Assembly (NCBI GenBank): GCA_019753375.1
Contig: JAIELC010000039.1
Span: 1 to 58,509, forward strand
DNA: 58,509 bases
Source: Sphingomonas sp.
GTDB lineage: Bacteria > Pseudomonadota > Alphaproteobacteria > Sphingomonadales > Sphingomonadaceae
Direction: 5' to 3'
How positions within the stretch are numbered: the first letter of the stretch is position 1; every line of letters begins with the position of its first letter. The notes under the pieces were generated by a model. It was not told the DNA's origin, did not search any database, and saw only the letters and a list, made by a program, of their open reading frames with translations. The position numbers were made by a program, and so were the translations under genes. Shown here one piece after another: positions 33,307 through 41,674 of the stretch.

Positions 33307-35811
33307 TTACCGCAAGCCTTTGGCGCGTGCATCTGCATTTTTGGTTCTGAGCGTCGCCGACGCGTTCGCCGGATCGTCGGGCCAGGGATGGCGCGGGTAG
33401 CGACCGCGCATTTCCTTTGCCACCGCCGCCCAGCTTCCCGCCCAGAATCCGGGCAGATCGCGCGTCGTCTGGATGGGTCGGCCGGCGGGGGAGGTCAGGC
33501 TTAGGACAATCGGCACACGGCCATCGGCGACCATCGGGTGGCGGGTCATGCCGAACAGCGCCTGCGGGCGCAGTTCGACGGTCGGGCCAGCCTCGGCGGC
33601 ATAGTCGATCGCGTGGCTGCTCCCTGCCGGGGTTTCGAGCCGCATGGGGGCCAGTCGGTCGATGGCGCGCATCGCGTCCCAGCCGATCAGTCCCTGAAGC
33701 GCCTGGGTCAAATCGGCTCCATCAATCTGGTCGAGGCGTCGTTTGCCCTCCAGCAAGGGCGGCAGCCAGTCGTCGAGCTGATCGATCAGCGTCTGGTCGT
33801 CAAGCGCGACACCCGGACCATCGTGGCGGGCGGCGAAGGCAGCGCGCAGGCGCAGCGCATTGCCGGCGTCGGTCCAGGGAAGAAGCGCTGGCCCATGCCG
33901 GCGCACGCCCTCCATCAGCGCGGCGATAATCTCATCCGCCCTGGCATCGGCATCGGGGCCGCCGCTTAGCCGGATTGCGCCAAGCCGCCGTTCGCGTTCA
34001 GCCTTCACCCCACCGGTCGTCGGATCAAAGCTGACATGACGACGGCTCTCGATCCGATCGGCGAACATTGTCTCAACGGCGGCTGCATCGATAGGCGCGG
34101 CGGACAGGATTCTGGCGCCCGCCGCCATGCCCTGCGTTTCAGCAACCGCCAGCCAATCGTGCCGGGCAAGCGACAAGGTAGGATCGAGCCGAAACCCCCG
34201 TCCCCCAACCGACGCCCAGCTTTCCCCCGATGCGTCGCGACGGCGCGCGACGCGATCGGGAAAAGCAAGGGCGATGGATAGCGCCACCGCGTCGCCCTGA
34301 TCTGGGGCGACCGACGGCGCAGGGGCATTGGGTGCCGATGACGAAACCAGGTTTGCCCATCGTTGCGCCAGCTTCCGGGCATTTTCGGCGCGCGGTCCAC
34401 GCTCGCTTCGCCAACGCCGCAACCGGGTGTCGAGATCGGGATCATTGCCCCCCAGCCCCCGTTCGCCGAGCAGCACCGCGACGGCGGCGGCCGTCGGCGC
34501 CATCCCGCGCCTGCCCGCCTCAACCAGCATGTGCGCCAGCCGGGGGGCAAGCGGCAAGCGGGCGATTGCTTCGCCATGCGGGGTGACCCGCCCGTCCGGG
34601 TCGATCGCTCCAAGGGTCAGCAGCCGCGTGCGCGCCTCGGCAATTGCTGCATCGGGCGGTGGGTCAAGCCAGCGCAGTGTTCGCGGATCGGTAACCCCCC
34701 AGCGCGCGCAATCGAGCGTCAGTGCCGATAAGTCGGCCTCGGTAATCTCTGGCGGATCAAAACGTGGCAGGCCCGCCGTCGCGACATGCTCCCACAAGCG
34801 GTACGCGACCCCTGCCCCTTGCCGGGCCGCGCGGCCCGCGCGCTGCGTAACCGCAGCCTGGCTGGCGCGTTCGGTCACCAGCCGGGTCATCCCCGCCGCC
34901 CGATCATAGCGAGGGCGCCGCGCAAGACCCGAATCGACCACCACCCGGATCCCATCGAGCGTCAAACTGGTCTCCGCAATCGATGTCGCCAACACAATCT
35001 TGCGCCGACCCGCGCCATCAGGCGCAATGGCCGCGCGCTGATCGGCGGGATCAAGGCTTCCATGCAATCGGTGAAGGACAAGCCCTGCGGCCACGTCACC
35101 CAGCCGATCGGCCACGCGCTCGATTTCCGCCACACCCGGCAAAAAGGCGAGCACCCCCCCTTCGGTCTCGCGCAATGCCTGCCGGATTGCTGCGGCCATA
35201 CTATCCTCGATGCGCGCATCGCCCATCCGCCCCAGATGACGCAGCTCGAGCGGCCAGCTACGACCCGCGCTTTCGATAACCGGCGCGCTGATGCCGTCAT
35301 GCGCCATCAACCGCGAAAAGCGCGCGCCATCAAGCGTCGCCGACATCGCCACCAGCCGGATATCGGGCCGGAATGCCTGTTGCGCGTCGATCGCCAGCGC
35401 CAGCCCGAAATCGCTGTCGAGGCTACGTTCGTGCACTTCATCAAACAGCACCGCGCTGACGCCCGCGAGTTCGGGGTCCGCCTGGATTCGGGCAACAAAA
35501 ATACCCTCGGTCATCACGGTGACGCGCGTGCGACTGGAAACCCGCGCATCCATCCGAGTTAGATAGCCAAAGGTCTGTCCGACCGCCTCGCCCGCCATGA
35601 TCGCCATCCGCTCTGCGGCAGCACGCGCCGCCAGGCGTCTTGGACTGAGCAGCAATATTTCACCGGTACACCATGGCTCGTCGAGCAATGCCGGCGCGAC
35701 CGCGGTCGTCTTGCCCGCGCCGGGCGGCGCGACCAGCACGGCGCTGGTCCCCGTCTGCAGCGCGGCGAGGAGATCGGGCAGAACAGTGTGGATCGGTAGC
35801 GGATCGATCAT
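33307..35811 (-). CDS. hrpB: ATP-dependent helicase HrpB
   Basis: An 834-residue DEAH-box RNA helicase. Motif I APPGAGKTT lies at about residues 28-36, motif II FDEVHERSLDSD near 125, motif III SATLDG, and motif VI QRAGRAARQGAG. The C-terminal HrpB-specific region shows YAAEAGPTVELRPQALFGMTRHPMV and WPDDPANA. The cellular role is poorly defined (RNA processing in general). The start at 35811 is just before MIDPLPIHTVLPDLLAAL, the usual N terminus. Confidence 0.95.
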   Translation of the reverse strand: MIDPLPIHTVLPDLLAALQTGTSAVLVAPPGAGKTTAVAPALLDEPWCTGEILLLSPRRLAARAAAERMAIMAGEAVGQTFGYLTRMDARVSSRTRVTVMTEGIFVARIQADPELAGVSAVLFDEVHERSLDSDFGLALAIDAQQAFRPDIRLVAMSATLDGARFSRLMAHDGISAPVIESAGRSWPLELRHLGRMGDARIEDSMAAAIRQALRETEGGVLAFLPGVAEIERVADRLGDVAAGLVLHRLHGSLDPADQRAAIAPDGAGRRKIVLATSIAETSLTLDGIRVVVDSGLARRPRYDRAAGMTRLVTERASQAAVTQRAGRAARQGAGVAYRLWEHVATAGLPRFDPPEITEADLSALTLDCARWGVTDPRTLRWLDPPPDAAIAEARTRLLTLGAIDPDGRVTPHGEAIARLPLAPRLAHMLVEAGRRGMAPTAAAVAVLLGERGLGGNDPDLDTRLRRWRSERGPRAENARKLAQRWANLVSSSAPNAPAPSVAPDQGDAVALSIALAFPDRVARRRDASGESWASVGGRGFRLDPTLSLARHDWLAVAETQGMAAGARILSAAPIDAAAVETMFADRIESRRHVSFDPTTGGVKAERERRLGAIRLSGGPDADARADEIIAALMEGVRRHGPALLPWTDAGNALRLRAAFAARHDGPGVALDDQTLIDQLDDWLPPLLEGKRRLDQIDGADLTQALQGLIGWDAMRAIDRLAPMRLETPAGSSHAIDYAAEAGPTVELRPQALFGMTRHPMVADGRVPIVLSLTSPAGRPIQTTRDLPGFWAGSWAAVAKEMRGRYPRHPWPDDPANASATLRTKNADARAKGLR

Positions 35812-35923
35812 GGCCCAGCTATCGGCTTGCGCATCATTGTGGCAAGTGATTGCGATCGGCTTTTAACCGGCGGCGCGTCGTTGTGCACCACCGGCCCAGA
35901 ATTCTGCCGTTACGGAGTCCAGA

Positions 35924-36916
35924 TTGCCTGCGCATCATCACGACGGCCACGCCCATCACGCCCATGGCGATCGAGATCAGCATGGTGAGGCCCATGGTCA
36001 TAGTCACAGTCACAGCCATGGCCACAGTCATGGCCACGCACCGGCGGATTTCGGTCAGGCTTTTGCGATCGGTATCACCCTCAATGTCGCCTTTGTCGCG
36101 GTAGAGGCAGGTTTTGGCTTTTCGACGGGCTCGGTCGCGCTGCTGGCCGACGCGGGCCATAACTTGTCCGACGTGCTGGGACTGGCGGTGGCGTGGGGCG
36201 GCGTGGCGCTGGCACGACGCGCGCCGTCTAAACGCTATACCTATGGCCTTAGCGGATCGTCGATTCTTGCCGCCTTGCTGAACGCCTTGCTGCTGCTGGT
36301 GGCGCTCGGCGCAATTACGCTTGAAGCGATCCAGCGCATCGGCGCGCCCAGCGCCGTACCGGGGCCGACCATTGCGCTGGTCGCGGCCATGGGCATCGTG
36401 ATCAATCTGGCAACGGCAATGCTGTTCGCGCGCGGGCGCAAGGGCGACATCAATATTCGCGGCGCGTATCTGCACATGGCGGGCGATGCCGCGGTGTCGG
36501 CTGGTGTCCTGACCGCCGGGCTGATCATCTGGCAGACGGGGTGGAGTTGGATCGATCCGGTGATCAGTCTGGCGATTGTGGCGCTGATTTTCTGGCAGAC
36601 CTGGGGGCTGCTCCGCGAAGCAATCGACATGTCGCTGGCCGCCGTTCCGCGCGGCATTGATTACGACCATATCGTCGAGGCGCTGGCGGCTCTGGACGGC
36701 GTCACCGCCATTCACGACCTGCACATCTGGCCGATGAGCACGACCCAACCTGTTTTAACCGCCCATCTGCTGATCCCGGCGGGACACCCCGGTGATGCGT
36801 TTCTGGGCGCCGCGCAACAGATGTTGCATGACCGGTTTGGCATCGCCCATGCGACGATTCAGATAGAGGTCGACACCGGCAAGACTTGCCCGGTCGCCGG
36901 GCCGTGCCGCCTTTAA
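35924..36916 (+). CDS. Cation diffusion facilitator (Zn2+/Co2+ efflux)
   Basis: A 330-residue CDF transporter. The first 40 residues are extraordinarily His-rich (HHHDGHAHHAHGD and HGHSHSHSHGHSHGH), a metal-binding tail. Six membrane helices follow, with metal-site motifs LLADAGHNLSD (helix 2) and HMAGDAAVSAG (helix 5). The C-terminal cytoplasmic domain has IHDLHIWPMSTTQPVLTAH. The start is TTG at 35924 with GGAG six bases upstream. It exports zinc or a similar metal in exchange for protons. It is convergent with the prenyl synthase. Confidence 0.93.
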   Translation: MPAHHHDGHAHHAHGDRDQHGEAHGHSHSHSHGHSHGHAPADFGQAFAIGITLNVAFVAVEAGFGFSTGSVALLADAGHNLSDVLGLAVAWGGVALARRAPSKRYTYGLSGSSILAALLNALLLLVALGAITLEAIQRIGAPSAVPGPTIALVAAMGIVINLATAMLFARGRKGDINIRGAYLHMAGDAAVSAGVLTAGLIIWQTGWSWIDPVISLAIVALIFWQTWGLLREAIDMSLAAVPRGIDYDHIVEALAALDGVTAIHDLHIWPMSTTQPVLTAHLLIPAGHPGDAFLGAAQQMLHDRFGIAHATIQIEVDTGKTCPVAGPCRL

Positions 36917-36920
36917 CCCG

Positions 36921-37934
36921 TCAGTAAGCGCGCGCGATCGCGAATTCGACCGCCTCGACCATCGCCGCCTTGGCCTGACTGTTGGCAAAGCCGCCCAGCG
37001 CATCAATCGCGCGCTGACCATAATGGCGCGCGCGCGCCAGCGTGTCGTCCACCGCGTGCGATGCCCGGATCAGATCGACCGCCTGCGCAAGATCATCATC
37101 CGACACCCGCCGTCCTTCGATGGCATCCTTCCAGAACCGGCGCTCTTCGTCTGATCCGCGCGCATAGGCCAGAATGACCGGCAGCGTTACCTTGCCGTCG
37201 CGGAAATCATCTCCCGCGTCTTTGCCCATCGTGCCGGCGTCCGACACATAATCGATCGCATCGTCGACCAACTGAAACGCAATGCCAAGATTGCGGCCAT
37301 AGGCATCAAGCGCGCCTTCCTCGGTGTCCGGTCGTTCGGCGACGACGGCGGAAATCCGGCAAGCGGCGGCAAACAGCGCCGCCGTCTTCGCGCCGATAAT
37401 ATCCAGATAGCGTTCCTCACCCAGATCGATCCGGCGCGCGGCGGTCAGTTGATTCACTTCGCCCTCGGCAATCACGGCGCTGGCATGGCTCAGGATCTTC
37501 AGCACCTTCAGGCTGCCATCCTCGACCATTAGTTCAAAGGCGCGGCTGAACAGAAAATCGCCGACCAGCACGGTGGCGGGATTACCCCAGATATTGTTGG
37601 CGGTCCGGCGCCCGCGGCGCAGATCAGATCCATCGACCACATCGTCATGAAGCAGCGTGGCGGTGTGGATAAACTCTACCGACGCCGCAAGCCCGTGATG
37701 GCGGGTGCCGGTATAGCCGAGCAGCGCCGCGCTCGCGAGCGTCAGCATCGGCCGCATCCGCTTGCCACCGCCGGCAATCAGGTGACCGGCAAGTTCGGGA
37801 ATCAGCGGGATCTGGGACTGCATGCGATCAAGAATGACCGCGTTCACCAGGTTCATGTCCCCCGCTACCAGGCCGATCATCGGATCAAGCGAGGCGGTGC
37901 GACGGTTGTCGAGCCGGTGGATGGTCGCAGTCAT
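36921..37934 (-). CDS. Long-chain polyprenyl diphosphate synthase
   Basis: A 337-residue trans-prenyltransferase. The first Asp-rich motif LLHDDVVDGSDLRRG and the second QLVDDAIDYVSD are intact. GGKRMRPMLTLASAALLGY is typical of octaprenyl or decaprenyl synthases (IspB type), which build the ubiquinone side chain. Residues two to five positions before the first motif are bulky-poor (TATLL), in keeping with a long product. Chain length cannot be fixed from sequence. It lies divergent to a chorismate mutase gene. Confidence 0.92.
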   Translation of the reverse strand: MTATIHRLDNRRTASLDPMIGLVAGDMNLVNAVILDRMQSQIPLIPELAGHLIAGGGKRMRPMLTLASAALLGYTGTRHHGLAASVEFIHTATLLHDDVVDGSDLRRGRRTANNIWGNPATVLVGDFLFSRAFELMVEDGSLKVLKILSHASAVIAEGEVNQLTAARRIDLGEERYLDIIGAKTAALFAAACRISAVVAERPDTEEGALDAYGRNLGIAFQLVDDAIDYVSDAGTMGKDAGDDFRDGKVTLPVILAYARGSDEERRFWKDAIEGRRVSDDDLAQAVDLIRASHAVDDTLARARHYGQRAIDALGGFANSQAKAAMVEAVEFAIARAY

Positions 37935-38044
37935 GACGGGGGCGATGTGGCGGCTCCGTGCTACAAAGGCAAGAGCATGGGGTTGCGTGCAAGCGCTGCT
38001 GCACCCAAAAAGACGGCATAGCGACCAGAAAAAAGGGTGACATT

Positions 38045-38323
38045 GTGCCGGACGACACGCTGAACGGGTATCGCCAGAGCATCGATAATATCGACGCGGC
38101 GCTGGTCTTTGTCCTCGCCGAGCGCTTCAAGGTCACGCAGGCGGTCGGCCGATACAAGGCCGAGCATGGCCTGCCGCCCGCCGATCCAAAGCGCGAAGAG
38201 ACCCAGATCGAACGGCTGCGCGCCTTGGCCCGCGATGCCAATCTTGATCCCGACTTCAGCGAAAAATTCCTGCGCTTCATTATCGATGAGGTTATCAGAC
38301 ACCATGAGCGGGTGCGCGGTTGA
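38045..38323 (+). CDS. Chorismate mutase (AroQ type)
   Basis: A 92-residue all-helical chorismate mutase, converting chorismate to prephenate for Phe/Tyr synthesis. Family features are LNGYRQSIDNIDAALVFVLAERFKVTQAVGRYKAEHGLPPADPKRE, with catalytic Arg and Lys in the expected places, and ENFLR-like FSEKFLRFIIDEVIRHHE. The start is GTG at 38045, preceded by AAGGGTGA. Its stop overlaps the TTG of the next gene (TTGA). Confidence 0.9.
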   Translation: MPDDTLNGYRQSIDNIDAALVFVLAERFKVTQAVGRYKAEHGLPPADPKREETQIERLRALARDANLDPDFSEKFLRFIIDEVIRHHERVRG

Positions 38324-38754
38324 CCGGGACGAGTCCGGACAAACAGGGCCTGCCGGCATCAGGCCAACCAACTGCACCCCTGGCCGGATCATGTCTGTGC
38401 GGCGCCATAAGTTTTGTGGCCGATGGTCCACTTGATCGCCCCGATGCCTGCCACTGTACGCAGTGCCGCAAGCAATCCGGGCATTATTGGGCATCGGTCG
38501 ATATCGCGCGAGATGCCATCCAGATTACCGGAGCGGACGCGCTGACCTGGTATCAATCATCGGCAAAGGTGCGTCGGGGCTTTTGTTCGACCTGCGGGTC
38601 ATTTCTGTTCTGGGATACAACCGGCCGCGACCGTCTGGCGGTCGCGATGGGCGCGTTTGATGGCCCGACCGGCACGATGCTGGGCACGCATATTTTCGTC
38701 GCCGACAAGGGTGATTATTACGAGATCACCGACGGGCTGGCGGTAAAGAATTGA
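38320..38754 (+). CDS. GFA-family (CENP-V/S-(hydroxymethyl)glutathione synthase-like) zinc protein
   Basis: A 144-residue zinc protein of the glutathione-dependent formaldehyde-activating (GFA) family. Zinc-ligand cysteines are in GSCLCGAISF, CHCTQCRKQSG and FCSTCGSFLFW. Start TTG at 38320 is coupled to the chorismate mutase stop. About 20 residues precede the first zinc motif, slightly longer than usual; no better internal start is seen. The physiological substrate is unknown: many GFA proteins have no proven activity. Confidence 0.88.
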   Translation: MTGTSPDKQGLPASGQPTAPLAGSCLCGAISFVADGPLDRPDACHCTQCRKQSGHYWASVDIARDAIQITGADALTWYQSSAKVRRGFCSTCGSFLFWDTTGRDRLAVAMGAFDGPTGTMLGTHIFVADKGDYYEITDGLAVKN

Positions 38755-38761
38755 CATTGCC

Positions 38762-39100
38762 GTGAAGCGGTTTCTGTTCGTGTGCAGCCAAAATCGGCTT
38801 CGGAGCCCGACGGCGGAGCAGGTGTTTTCCCATCGGACAGATATTGAAGTCGCTTCGGCGGGGACGAACAACGATGCCGAAAATCCGTTGACCGATGAAC
38901 TGATTCAATGGGCCGATGTCATTGTGGTGATGGAAAAGTCACACAGAGAAAAGGTTCAACGAAAGTTCGGTCGCTCGATCGGGGGTAGAAGGATGATCTG
39001 TCTGGATATTCCAGACGATTATATTTTCATGGATCCGCAGTTGGTCCGCCTGCTCGAAGCGCGAATGGCCCGTCATCTGCAAAAGCCGCTCCACCAATAG
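38762..39100 (+). CDS. Low-molecular-weight phosphotyrosine phosphatase-like protein
   Basis: A 112-residue protein. The N terminus RFLFVCSQNRLRSPTAEQVF contains a Cys-x5-Arg loop (C8 to R14), as in LMW phosphatases, and VASAGTNNDAENPLT and ADVIVVMEKSHREKV are like the family core. A late acidic DIPDDYIFMDPQL may hold the general acid Asp. Start is GTG at 38762, eight bases after the GFA gene. The composition is less GC-rich than the neighbours (about 48-50% in two sampled 60-base stretches), which hints at transfer. Confidence 0.82.
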   Translation: MKRFLFVCSQNRLRSPTAEQVFSHRTDIEVASAGTNNDAENPLTDELIQWADVIVVMEKSHREKVQRKFGRSIGGRRMICLDIPDDYIFMDPQLVRLLEARMARHLQKPLHQ

Positions 39101-39135
39101 CAGGCGTGCGCGACCAGCTGCGGAAGAAATATTGG

Positions 39136-40116
39136 TCATCCACCCGCCGCGTCAGCGCGGACGCTGCGCCACTCACCCCATTGCCATGCCAATATGGCGG
39201 GAATGCCGATACTGATGTCGCGGGCGCGTTTGACCAGTGACAGCGCAAGCGCGGCGCTGGGCGACAGGCCAAAAATCGGCCCGATCAGCACATAGGCGGC
39301 TTCCTGAACGCCGATGCCGCCCGGAATCGCAAAGGCGACAGTGCGCAAGGTAAAGATCAGCGCTTCGAGCGCGAGCACCGATGCAACCTTCAATGGAAAA
39401 CCCATCAGGGTCAGCGCAACCCACGCGCCAAAGGCGGCGAACACCCACGCGATCAGATGCAGCAGGAAAGCCAGAATCACACGCCCACGCTGGCGGTAAA
39501 TGGCGTCAAGCTCGCCGGTCAGTGCCTCCATCGTCGCGATTGATCCCGGTAGCAATCGCCCGGCCAGGCCCTGCGCCATTTTCAGCACCGGCCGCTGCGC
39601 GAAGGCAAAGCCCGCCATAATCGCGGCAAGCACACCCGTGCCGCCAAGCACCATGGGCAGTACATCAGGGCCGTGGCCGTTGCTGGCCAATATCGCGACC
39701 AGCATCGCCACGCCAAACACCGTAAATGCCAGCTGCCCGGCAAGCTCGGTGGTCTGATCGGCAATCAGCGAAGCATAAACCAGCGCGGGCCTGATCCCGC
39801 CGGCGATTGCCGTGCGCGCACCGATGACCAGGCCACCGAATTGCGAAAAGGGCAGGACGTCGGTGGCCCCCTCGCGCGTGGTGCGCGCCCAGGCGAAGAT
39901 TTTCAGCTGAGTGCGGTCAATGCCGGGCGCCACCGCCAGCCATGCTGCGCCCAACAGTGTCAGGCACACCCCCGACCATGCCATGAACACCACAAACCCC
40001 AGGATGCCGATCCGAGCAACGCCATCGGCGACTTGCGCAAAGCCGGTATGGCCGATCAGCCAGATGGCCGCAGCAAGACCCAGCGCGGTCAGGATCAGGG
40101 CAGTGTATTTCAGCAT
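39136..40116 (-). CDS. hpnL: Hopanoid-associated integral membrane protein HpnL
   Basis: A 326-residue polytopic protein of the lysylphosphatidylglycerol synthase transmembrane-domain (UPF0104) family, about eight helices, with the family motif FSQFGGLVIGARTA and FAIPGGIGVQEAAYVLIGPIFGL. In hopanoid loci this family is named HpnL; its biochemical role is not established (flippase-like or transport function has been proposed for the superfamily). It lies 130 bases after hpnJ on the same strand. Confidence 0.85.
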   Translation of the reverse strand: MLKYTALILTALGLAAAIWLIGHTGFAQVADGVARIGILGFVVFMAWSGVCLTLLGAAWLAVAPGIDRTQLKIFAWARTTREGATDVLPFSQFGGLVIGARTAIAGGIRPALVYASLIADQTTELAGQLAFTVFGVAMLVAILASNGHGPDVLPMVLGGTGVLAAIMAGFAFAQRPVLKMAQGLAGRLLPGSIATMEALTGELDAIYRQRGRVILAFLLHLIAWVFAAFGAWVALTLMGFPLKVASVLALEALIFTLRTVAFAIPGGIGVQEAAYVLIGPIFGLSPSAALALSLVKRARDISIGIPAILAWQWGEWRSVRADAAGG

Positions 40117-40187
40117 GGCATAAGGCCCATAACGGGGTTCCTTCTACCGCGAACGCCAAGGGGCCGGCGTGGCAAAGGACGGTGTTT

Positions 40188-40247
40188 GGGGCGCTGCCGC
40201 CCCCGCTGCTGCGGGGGAGCAGGCTGCTGAAATAGGATCGGCGCCCC
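40188..40247 (-). repeat. Nested hairpin after hpnJ
   Basis: A perfect inner stem CCCCCGC/GCGGGGG with loop TGCT (40200-40217) sits inside an outer GGGGCGC (40188-40194) / GCGCCCC (40241-40247) pair that touches the hpnJ stop codon. No T run follows on the minus strand. It may limit transcription or protect the hpnI-hpnJ message end before hpnL. Confidence 0.5.
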
Positions 40248-41674
40248 TACGCCGCTTCGACGTTGCGGTTCTTCAGGAAGCTGAAGAATTCGACGCCTTC
40301 GCGCAGGCGGCGCTTCATCATCGTTGGGCTGGTGGCCATTTCGGCGACAATCGAACCAACCTTGGACGGGCGGAAATAAAATTTCTTGTAGAATTCGGCG
40401 ACCGCCTCGAAAATCTCGTCAGAGGCAAGATGCGGATAGGTCAGCTGGGCAATCTGTCCGCCGCCATCCGCGACGAGATGATCGGTGCCGTCAAACCAGC
40501 CATTCTCGATCGCCTGCTTGTACAGGAAAGTGCCCGGATAGGGGGCGGCCAGCGACACCTGGATGGTGTGCGGATTCACTTCCTTGGCATAAGCGATGGT
40601 TTCCTGGATCGTCTCATGGGTTTCACCGGGAAGGCCCATGATGAACGTTCCGTGGATCTTGATCCCCAGCTTGCGGCAATCCTTGGCGAACTGCTTGGCG
40701 GTTTCGATCCGCAAACCCTTTTTGATGTTGTGCAGGATTTGCTGGTTGCCGCTTTCATAGCCCACCAGCAGCAGGCGCAGGCCGTTTTCGCGCATGATCT
40801 TCAGCGTTTCGTACGGCACATTGGCCTTGGCGTTGCACGACCAGGTTACGCCCAGCTTGCCAAGTTCGCGCGCCAGTTCTTCAACGCGGGCGCGGTCATC
40901 GGTCAGCGTGTCGTCATCGAAGAACAATTCCGCCATCTGCGGAAATTCCTTCAGCACATATTTCACTTCTTCGATCACATGCGGGATCGACCGGGTCCGG
41001 TAATTATGCCCGCCCACGGTTTGCGGCCACAGGCAGAAGGTGCAGCGGCTCTTGCAGCCGCGACCGGTGTAGAAGCTGACATAGGGGTGCTTCAGATAGC
41101 CGATGAAGTAATTCTCCATCTTCAGGTCGCGCTTATAGATGGGCGACACGAAGGGCAGCGAGTCCATGTCCATCAGGACTTCGCGGTCCTCATTATGGAT
41201 GATCTCACCCGCTTCATTGCGGTAGCTGATGCCCTTGATTTCCGAAAAGGGGATTTCCTTGGCGACGTCGAGAATCGTGAAATCAAATTCGTTGCGCGCG
41301 ACAAAATCGACGGTCGGTGCATTCTTCATCGCCCAGTCGGCATCGACGGCAACGGTGGCGCCAATAAAGCCGACCTTGAGCGCTGGATTAAGCTCTTTCA
41401 GCATGCCCGCCACGCGCACGTCCTGCTTGAAGCCCGGCGTCGAGGTGTGGATGATGACCAGGTCATGCTCCAGCGCTTCATGCTTGATATCGTCCCAGGT
41501 CTGGTCATGCGCGGGCGCGTCGATCAGCTTTGAGCCCGGGACAAGCGCGGCGGGCTGCGCCAGCCATGTTGGATACCAGAAAGACTTGATTTCCCGCTTT
41601 GCCTGGTAGCGCGACCCGGCGCCGCCATCAAAGCCGTCAAACGACGGGGCCTGCAGGAAAAGCGAACGCATCAT
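40247..41674 (-). CDS. hpnJ: Hopanoid radical SAM enzyme HpnJ
   Basis: A 475-residue B12-binding-like plus radical SAM protein. The SAM iron-sulfur motif is GRGCKSRCTFC (Cys-x3-Cys-x2-Cys, about residue 205). The N-terminal domain (LFLQAPSFDGFDGG...) is as in HpnJ. In the pathway described for Burkholderia, HpnJ contracts the BHT-glucosamine ring to the cyclitol ether. Its ATG overlaps the hpnI stop (ATGA), giving a tight hpnI-hpnJ unit. Strong sequence character of the family (FDDDTLTDDRARVEELARELGKLG, HGTFIMGLPGET). Confidence 0.93.
   Translation of the reverse strand: MMRSLFLQAPSFDGFDGGAGSRYQAKREIKSFWYPTWLAQPAALVPGSKLIDAPAHDQTWDDIKHEALEHDLVIIHTSTPGFKQDVRVAGMLKELNPALKVGFIGATVAVDADWAMKNAPTVDFVARNEFDFTILDVAKEIPFSEIKGISYRNEAGEIIHNEDREVLMDMDSLPFVSPIYKRDLKMENYFIGYLKHPYVSFYTGRGCKSRCTFCLWPQTVGGHNYRTRSIPHVIEEVKYVLKEFPQMAELFFDDDTLTDDRARVEELARELGKLGVTWSCNAKANVPYETLKIMRENGLRLLLVGYESGNQQILHNIKKGLRIETAKQFAKDCRKLGIKIHGTFIMGLPGETHETIQETIAYAKEVNPHTIQVSLAAPYPGTFLYKQAIENGWFDGTDHLVADGGGQIAQLTYPHLASDEIFEAVAEFYKKFYFRPSKVGSIVAEMATSPTMMKRRLREGVEFFSFLKNRNVEAA

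Noticed and set aside
35924..36050. His-rich repeat DNA at the start of the CDF gene taken as a possible microsatellite
   Set aside because: It is coding sequence for a metal-binding tail common in CDF transporters.
40169..41533. Plus-strand open frame of about 454 codons opposite hpnJ
   Set aside because: Antisense shadow of hpnJ, which carries clear radical SAM motifs on the minus strand.
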